Assembly: GCA_003427395.1 (NCBI GenBank)
Contig: BFEA01000446.1
Location: 985,027-1,030,265, forward strand
Direction of reading: 5' to 3'
DNA: 45,239 bases
From: Chara braunii
Lineage: Eukaryota; Streptophyta; Charophyceae; Charales; Characeae
Every line of letters begins with the position of its first letter. The stretch's first letter is position 1. Positions 38,511 through 45,239 of this stretch are shown here, in pieces. The position numbers and the translations under genes were made by a program. The notes beneath the pieces are model-generated. The model was not told where the DNA came from, made no database searches, and saw nothing but the letters and a program-made list of their open reading frames with translations.

Positions 38511-41500
38511 GAATAGTAGTTGTTCCTGCTAGGGTCGAGGTGGTGGACACACCCCTACCATCTCGAGAGATGGCCCAAGCTACTGACTCCACCGCCGTCC
38601 CGCAAACGCAGTCTGACCCTGCGATCCTTTGTTCGCTGAATGTGTTTGAGTCCTTAGAGGAGCTAGAGGAGGAGTGGTCTAGATCAAACCCCCTAGCTTC
38701 TTGGACGGTCATGGCTAAAACCCCTAAGGGTGAGTTGTTCGTCGGCTAGGTAGTCATCGGCGGCCGTAAGGCCGGGGCCTATTATGACACTTGCTCGACT
38801 CGTAACTTTATCAGTCGCGAGTGCGTTGAGAGGCTGCGCTGAGAGGGGCAAGTGCAGCGCCTGAGTCGAGCTGTGGAGTCGACTTGTGCCAACAAACAGC
38901 GCATGGTAGTCAATGACTACCTAAAAGACATTGAGTGTCTATTCCCGTACGCGGGAGGGGAACTGAGACATCGAGTCTCGTTCCTAGTCAGTGATGATCT
39001 CCCGATGGATATCTTAGTGGGTATGTACTATCTTTTGGTTGCACAGCCCCAGTTTGACTGGGATCGAAAAGTGGTCAAACACATCTTGCCCAATGGGGGG
39101 ACCTCCAGATTACGTAAGTTCAAGGCTAGTAGTCTGAATGATTCCTACGGGTGCATGAGTGCGGCAACGTTCTACAACTATTATAAGCAAAATCTGGAGG
39201 AGGGTATGTACTTAGTCCATGTCTCTGCAGAGGGTGAGCCGGTGAAAACACCTCCAGAGATAGAGGGAGTGATCGCTAAGTACCCTGATTTATTCAAAGA
39301 GCCGAAAGGAGTTGTAGAGAGGGAGGTCGTCCACGCGATAGAGATTATCCCAGGGTTAAGTATTCCGAAGGGTAGGATCTATCAGATGTCTCCGGCGAAG
39401 CTTGATGAGCTTCGCAAACAACTTAAGGAACTCATAGAGAAGGGTTGGATCCGACCGAGTGCCTCCCCATATGGGTCTCCAGTCCTATTGGTACCAAAAA
39501 AGGGAGGCACGTTAAGGATGTGCATTTACTATAGGGGTCTCAATGCCATCACAGTGAAGAACGCAGAGCCCCTACCGCGTATCGATGACTTGCGCTGGAC
39601 CGAGTGCAAGGGTGTCGGTACTTCAATAAGATAGATCTGAAGTCCGGGTACCATCAAATTGCAATCCGGCCTGAGGATCAACACAAAACCGCTTTTCAGA
39701 CCAGGTACGGTCTGTATGAGTTTGTGGTGATGCCTTTTGGCCTGTGCAATGCTCCTGACACTTTTCAGCACGCGATGAATCGGATCTTTCATGACTACTT
39801 GGACAAGTTTATCATCATGTACCTCGATGACATACTTATCTTTAGTAGGACTCTCGAGGAGCATGTGGCTCACTTAGATAAAGTCCTGAGTCTCCTTCGA
39901 GAGCACAAGTTTAAGATCAACGGGGAGAAGTGTGAGTTTGGCCGCGCCCGGTCTTGTACTTGGGTCATGAGATTTCCGCAGAGGGATTGAAGCCCGATGA
40001 CGCGAAGATGGCCAGCATTCGTGACTGGCCGCATCCTCAGTCTGTGACTGAGATGAGGTCTTTCTTAGGGATGACCGACTACTACCGCAATTTCGTTCAG
40101 AACTATAGCATAGTAGCTGCCCTTTTGACAGACTTGACTCGCCTTGATACCCCATGGTAGTGGACAGATCGGTGTGAGGCCGCTTCTAGACATCTGAAAC
40201 ATGCCTTGACACACCATGAGGTCTTGAAACTACCCAATCCTGACAAGCCTTTCGTAGTCACCATTGATGCTAGCCAATATGACATTGGTGCTGTACTTGC
40301 GCAGCAGGAGGGGAAAAAGTTGAGGCCCGTAGAGTACATGTCAAAAAAGATGCCCTCTCAGAAGTTGACAAAGTCCACATACGAGAAGGAGCTTTACGCA
40401 ATCTTAAAGGCCTTGACACATTGGAGGCACTACCTCCTTGGGCGCTTCTTCTATGTCAGGACTGATCATCAGACCCTGAGATGGATGAAGAATCAACCGG
40501 TGCTCTCTGACGCTCTAAAGCGTTGGATTGAAGTCATAGAGCAGTATGACTTCGTACCCCAGTACATCAAGGGGGAGTACAACAAGGTCGCGGATGCATT
40601 GTCACGTAGACCAAACTTCTCCAGTGCGTTGATCACTGAGTTTGGGCTTGAGGACAATGTTACTCAGTCTTTGGTGGAAGCCTATCGCGAGGACCAGTTC
40701 ATGTCTGAGATCATTCGCAGACTCGAAGCGAAGGATAAGTCAACTTCCACTGAGTTTCAGTTGGGTAACGGAATGCTGTTCCTTGAGAAGGAAGGGAATA
40801 AACGTCTCTGTGTGCCGGATAGAGAGCCTTTGCGTAGTTTGCTTTTAGGAGAGTGTCATAATGCCACCGGACATTTTGGCTTTAAAAAGACTGCAGCCAA
40901 TCTGCTGCAGCGGTTCTGGTGGCCCACGATGATGAAGGACGCCAAGCTGTACGTGGAAACTTGTCAGGTCTGTCAGAGAGACAAGCCATGTACACAGGCC
41001 CCTCTTGGGCTTCTAAAGCCGCTTCCGATTCTGGAAAGGCCTGGTGAGAGTCTGTCCATGGACTTCATGGGTACTCTGGTCACCAGCAAGAGTGGAATGC
41101 GCTACGTCTATGTCATTGTGGATAGGTTTAGTAAGTACGCTAGGTTAGTCGCAATGCCTGCAACAGCTAAGACTGAGTATGTGATCAAGTTGTTCAAAGA
41201 GAAAAGAGATTTTGGGCTGCCAAAGTATATAGTTAGTGACCGGGATGTGCGATTCACCAGTGAACTGTGGAAAGCTGCAGCTGCAGAGCAGGGCACACAG
41301 CTGCAAATGACATCAGGCAACCATCCAGAAGCGAATGGGCAGGCAGAGCAGTTGAACCGCGCTGTACAACATCTGTTGAGGCATTACATCAAGCCAAATC
41401 AGGTGGACTGGATGAGAAACTTGCCCTCATCTTCAGCCTGTACAACAATGCAGTGCACACCGCTACGGGAGTAAGCCCGAACAGCTTGCTACTGACTTTC

Positions 41501-42136
41501 AAGCCTAAACTGCCTTTGGACTTCCTACTACCTGAGAATCAGCCATCTGCTGCACCAGGCACCTTAGAGTTTGCTTATCGATATGAGCATCTGATGCAGC
41601 AGGCTGTTGAGCAGATGCACAAAGCGCAGGCGGCAATGATAGAGTCTGAGAACAAACACAGCCGCCCATCTACATTCCAGGTAGGGGAAATAGTATGGGT
41701 TTAAGTCCTCAGAACAGGGACAGGAGCACGGGATTTCCCGCAAGCTCATGCCACAGTACTTTGGACCATGGGAGGTTCTAGATGTCGTTGGGAATGAGCC
41801 AGATGGACCTTCGTATGTTATTCGCATCCCTGGTTACCTTCGCACTTACCCTGTTTTCAGTTTCCCTCTCGTCGCTCGATGCTGCCCCCAACCATGGGTG
41901 GAGAGGTCGACATCGATGACATCGTGGACCACAGGGAGATGCCAGTACCAAGACCAGCAGGAAGGGGACGTCCTCCAAAACCGAAGCTGCAGTACCGGGT
42001 TCGGTTCAGACATCACACTGATCCAAAGGAGGATCGCTGGTTTACAAGGGAAGAACTGATGCAGACCGCTCCTCGGGCAGTCGCCCAATATGAGAAGTCT
42101 CTGCAGAAGGGAAAGCGCCAGATTATCGAAGACTGA
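38511..42136 (+). pseudogene. pol: Ty3/gypsy pol: protease, RT, RNase H, integrase, chromodomain
   Basis: Protease: AYYDTCSTRNFISRECVERL (about 38778-38836), with the DTG motif changed to [25 protein letters not shown] (CIDYR changed to CIYYR), a frameshift near 39610, [11 protein letters not shown] and YLDD (39820-39831). After a shift near 39955 come LGHEIS and FLGMTDYYRNF, then a stop at 40158. RNase H: TIDASQYDIGAVLAQ, STYEKELYAI and RTDHQTLRW. Integrase: an HHCC finger (40856-40985) and DDE residues D41061, D41238 and E41346, spaced D-59-D-36-E. A shift near 41420 and a stop at 41702 precede a chromodomain-like end (DIDDIVDHREM...YRVRF...RWFTREEL) to 42136. The order PR-RT-RH-IN-chromo marks a chromovirus. 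Several breaks plus the protease change indicate an inactive copy. Confidence 0.88.
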
Positions 42137-42708
42137 ACTTCTCAGAGGACTTTCAAAGTATGGAGGAGGGAATGCGAGGCTAAGCCCCGATAAGGCCCTC
42201 AGAGGCCCTGTTTGCATTGGCGTCGGCCGCCCTAAGTGAAGGCAGGCTCGACAGGCCCTACGGGCCCCTTTTTCAGGCCTCCCCGTAACTGGGGTAATTC
42301 AGACAGTTGCGGGGCGTCAGTTGGTTACAAGCGCTCAGGCCCAGGCTCCATTTTGCAAATGTATTTGAGGGGCGCCCTGCGCCAGAGGCATACACGGACC
42401 GAACACAGGCCGGGAGCAGTTGGGCACGGGCAACTAACTCAGGCCCTGGGCCTGGACTGAGGCTCAGCCATCCGGGGCCTACCGGAAGCTTCCAGGCCAG
42501 GGTCCAGTACCGCAAGGCCGCAGCAACACGCCAGCCTCTTTCCATATAGGAAAGGTCTGGCCTCGCATTTCGGCATTCGGGTGCTGGCTGCATGCTGCGC
42601 AAGCACGCTGGCCAGCGCTCACGCGGTCACGGGCGAGCTGGGGACTGAGCACGCAGCCATAGCCAAGCTGCGCTGCTGTAGCTGGATGGGCGCATGGTGG
42701 TCCTTGGG
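42137..42708. other. Untranslated 3' region before the right LTR
   Basis: GC-rich, without a supported gene. The bases just before the LTR (GGTGGTCCTTGGG) are not a clear polypurine tract, a weak point in pairing the LTRs with this gypsy element. Confidence 0.45.
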
Positions 42709-43076
42709 TGCAAGTGGCATCTGTGAGTGGGAACGGGGTTGATGAGTGATGCGTGAGACGTACCTGGTGTGTGAGGCGACGGCATTGTCCGAGATCTGCT
42801 CGTACTTCAAGGAGCTGTTGATGTCACCAGCGGCATTGTAGATGTAGGCTAGATAGGATCTGCCATCTGTAGTCTGGGCGCCGAGCACCAGATAGGAGGT
42901 TCGACATTGGTTCTCGTTGATGATGATGAGACTATTCCAGCATTGTCACTTATGAGCTTATGCTGTCTTCTTATTTGGGTGGAACTCGAGTTGCAATTCT
43001 GCTTTTGGTTCAAGGTCAAGACTATCTCGTTTCATGTGTATGATGCTGCTTGGTTTCTGGAATTCGCTATTGCTCA
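42709..43076 (+). repeat. Right LTR, 3' end replaced
   Basis: Matches the left LTR from TGCAAGTGGCATC to TTGCTCA with about five substitutions and no insertion. The last 14 bp (TTTTCCTTGCA end) are missing, so neither the terminal CA nor a target duplication can be checked. Confidence 0.8.
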
Positions 43077-43348
43077 AAAACAAAGGATAAAAATCTCGCT
43101 TTCCTCACAAACGTCTTATCACAGAGCTGACCAGACCCTGTTTACCCCTTACTCCCCCTACCCCCACCTTCCCTCCCCTATGGCGCTGCCTAACCATCGC
43201 TACACTGCATTCTCCTCTGCCCGCCCTAGCTCTCCCGACATCCCTGCTAAATTGTGGTCAGTAGTAGTCTTCCTCGCCTTACTCGTCCAAGCTGCTGCTC
43301 CGCTTCCTCCTGCTCCTCCTACACTTCCTCCTCCTTGTCGTCCTTCTC
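43077..43348. other. C/T-rich flank, no convincing gene
   Basis: The plus-strand frame MALPNHRYTAF... (43181 on) has a hydrophobic segment then a proline-rich run, as in cell-wall proteins, but it is antisense to an acidic frame and dominated by C/T repeats. I do not call it a gene. Confidence 0.3.
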
Positions 43349-44021
43349 CTACCCCTTCTCCTCGTCCTCCTCCTCCCCCTCCTCCTCTCCCACAGAGTGC
43401 TCAGTTGTCCGCTTCATCAAACGCCCTCCCTGGTCATGACTACCAACACCTTTCCTGCCGGATACGACAGCCAGCTCATCCACCTCTGCCTCCACGTCAG
43501 CAAGAAAACGGTCATCATCATCGTCATTAGCATCAGTCAAGATATTGCCTGTACCTCCATGAGCCCTCGAATGCAAACAAGCACCGAACTCATCATCATC
43601 ATCATCATCGAGCCCACTCCTCCTCCTCCCGTTCTCCATCCCCAGATCATCATGATGCTCCCTTTCCCTGTCCTCATCAGAGCAATCCACCTCCTCCTGC
43701 CCCTCCTCCTCCTCCTCCTCCTCCTCCCCCTCCCTCTCCTCCTCCCTCTCTTCCAGGTTGACAGCTTCCTCCTCCATGTCCTTTGCATTGCCACGTCTCA
43801 AATTGCCTCCTCCTTCATCTCCTTCCCTAGCCAGCAATGCTTGTTCTGCACTCTCCATCCGATCCCAGAGTTTCATAAGCATCGCCTCCTCTACCTGAAG
43901 GTAAATGGAGCTCCTTACCTACCTTGGCCTGCATCTCGTGCAACATGGCCGCCTCTTCTTCAAGAAGCCTTAATAGCTGTTGAGTGCTCAGATTGTCAAC
44001 TGAAGATCGATGGCCATACAT
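43349..44021 (-). CDS. Possible acidic coiled-coil protein, with a 28-nt intron-like or frameshifting insert
   Basis: The minus-strand ATG at 44019-44021 gives MYGHRSSVDNLSTQQLLRLL continuing as EEEAAMLHEMQAK. At 43922 a 28-nt segment (43895-43922) starting GTAGGT and ending TTCAG interrupts; removing it joins QAK to VEEAMLMKLWDRMESAEQAL in frame, a continuous amphipathic helix. The rest is Glu/Asp-rich low-complexity sequence to the stop at 43349. About 214 residues when joined. No family is recognised. Composition bias means it could be a chance frame; the clean helix across the junction argues for coding. Confidence 0.4.
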
Positions 44022-44099
44022 GGTAGAGAGCTTTGCTTTGCACAAATCACAAAAACACCAGACGAAAACTCTCCACTCCTGTGCGAGAGGGAGGAGAGA

Positions 44100-44483
44100 G
44101 ACAGACAGACAGACAGACAGAGAGCAATGACTATCACCACAAGATGGATGGTCACACATGGCTATGCTTATCACGAAAAAGAAACACTAGACAAAACTCT
44201 CCAATCATCTGCGAGAGGAGAGGGGGAGAGAGAGGGGGAGGGAGAGAGGGTAATCACCATCAACACAAGATTGACGCTCATGCATGGCTCCCCCAAAGAG
44301 AAAAAGAGAGATAACAGAGGGAAATCATCGTCAACATGAGGGGGAGAAAGCACGAGGAGGAGGAGGAGGAGGAGGAGATCGAGGAGGAGGATTACGCTGA
44401 CCAAGCATCTCTGTCCTTGAGAAACACAGGATGCACACTTCAAACTTGTGTGACAGAACAGCAGACGTGAGAGACGAGACCGG

Positions 44484-44534
<51 letters not shown>

Positions 44535-44600
44535 GAAGAGAAAATGTGTGCCACAGAGAGAGAGAAAGAAATGAGAGAACAACAGCTACTCCTTTCGAGA
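44100..44600. repeat. Purine-rich microsatellite cluster
   Basis: ACAG, GAGGGG, GAGGAG and then (TG)n (44489-44520) running into (GA)n (44520-44534). Short frames here reflect the repeats. Confidence 0.85.
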
Positions 44601-44715
44601 TATGTTTATCATGTTCAGATAATATATTTATCTTTCTGAGATATGTTTATTCTTCCAAGACATGTTTATCCTGTTCAGCTATTTTTATCTCTTCAGATGT
44701 GTTTCTTTTCAAAAG
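44600..44715. repeat. Diverged tandem repeat (GAGATATGTTTAT units)
   Basis: Four to five imperfect units of CTTYNGAGATATGTTTATC type. No gene is seen between here and the terminal repeat (44716-45149), which is A/G-rich. Confidence 0.65.
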
Positions 44716-45149
44716 CCTTCTGCGCCCATTCGGTTTGCAAATGAAAGTTTTCACGTCGTGTTTAAGAGAAGATTGGCTTGTGCTTCCACTTCCTCCCCAC
44801 ACTCTCCCCCAAACAGCCACCAAGAATTTCATGCCAGAGCGTGCATAAAGGTGAGACACCAGTTAGCTTTATAAGGAAAAAAGGAAAAAGAAAGAAAAAA
44901 GGAAAAAAAAAAGGTCAGACGCCGGAGGAGAGAAGGGAAGAGAGGGAGACAGGAGCACAACAGGAAAGAGAGAGATGACGGGAGAGATGGCCAGACAAGT
45001 ACGGACCAAGCCATCAGGAGAAACACGGGGAAAGTGAGAGAGAATGAGAGAGAGAGACAGCAGCGTCAAAGGAGAGTCACAGGAGCCGGCAGACAGCAAT
45101 AGAGATTAATCAAACAGATGGTTGCTGCGGGTGGAGACACATGGCAGAA

Positions 45150-45150
45150 G

Positions 45151-45239
<89 letters not shown>
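45150..45239. repeat. (GA)n microsatellite at the window end
   Basis: Pure GA run to the last base, probably continuing outside the window. Confidence 0.97.

Noticed and set aside
42907-43530. Plus-strand proline-rich ORF with a hydrophobic start
   Set aside because: It begins inside the right LTR and runs through C/T repeats antisense to a better helical frame; evidence is insufficient.

Overview
This is a nuclear segment from a photosynthetic eukaryote, most likely a streptophyte (land plant or charophyte alga; a Chara-like alga is my best guess, not proven). Reasons: a plant-type membrane receptor kinase, a plant-like U6 snRNA sequence, a chromodomain-bearing Ty3/gypsy element, L1-like LINEs, a Penelope-like element with its GIY-YIG nuclease ahead of the reverse transcriptase (an arrangement known from green algae and protists), dense short inverted-repeat elements and long microsatellites. 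There is no bacterial-style gene packing. Only one clearly intact host gene is visible.

Layout. 1-5.9 kb: microsatellites, short inverted-repeat (MITE/foldback) elements and several 3' ends of LINEs, all lying on the minus strand, followed by a G-box minisatellite. 5.9-10.4 kb: a decayed LINE (ORF1 and APE/RT ORF2), truncated at its 3' side. 10.4-13.3 kb: an unrecognised ORF, then about 1.4 kb of pyrimidine-rich DNA with an assembly gap. 13.35-19.95 kb: a second LINE, nearly full length, frameshifted, with two CCHC knuckles in ORF1, an APE-RT-zinc-knuckle ORF2, a 3' hairpin and a poly(A) tail. 20.0-21.4 kb: a retroposed U6 copy with poly(A) and target-site duplication, a U2-like snRNA relic interrupted by a poly(A)-tailed LINE tail, and more MITEs. 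21.5-24.4 kb: an uninterrupted 973-codon receptor-like kinase with a beta-propeller-like ectodomain. 25.7-31.3 kb: a Penelope-like element bounded by direct repeats. 31.5-32.8 kb: a short transposon with an 8-bp duplication and a double-RING protein gene. 33.0-43.1 kb: a Ty3/gypsy-type element between two LTR-like repeats; its left LTR is split by a 1.84-kb DNA transposon. 43.1-45.2 kb: a possible acidic coiled-coil gene on the minus strand, then purine-rich microsatellites.

How it fits together. The window is largely a nest of mobile elements whose order can be read from empty and filled sites. A MITE sits in one terminal repeat of the Penelope-like element and is absent from the other. A DNA transposon sits in one gypsy LTR and is absent from the other. 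A LINE tail sits in the 5' end of a U2 relic. A conserved 3' hairpin links the complete LINE to the five short minus-strand tails, so one LINE group probably seeded much of the window and is a plausible source of the enzyme that retroposed U6. Almost all transposon ORFs carry frameshifts or stops and some have lost catalytic residues, so most copies look inactive; the receptor kinase is the one gene that looks constrained.
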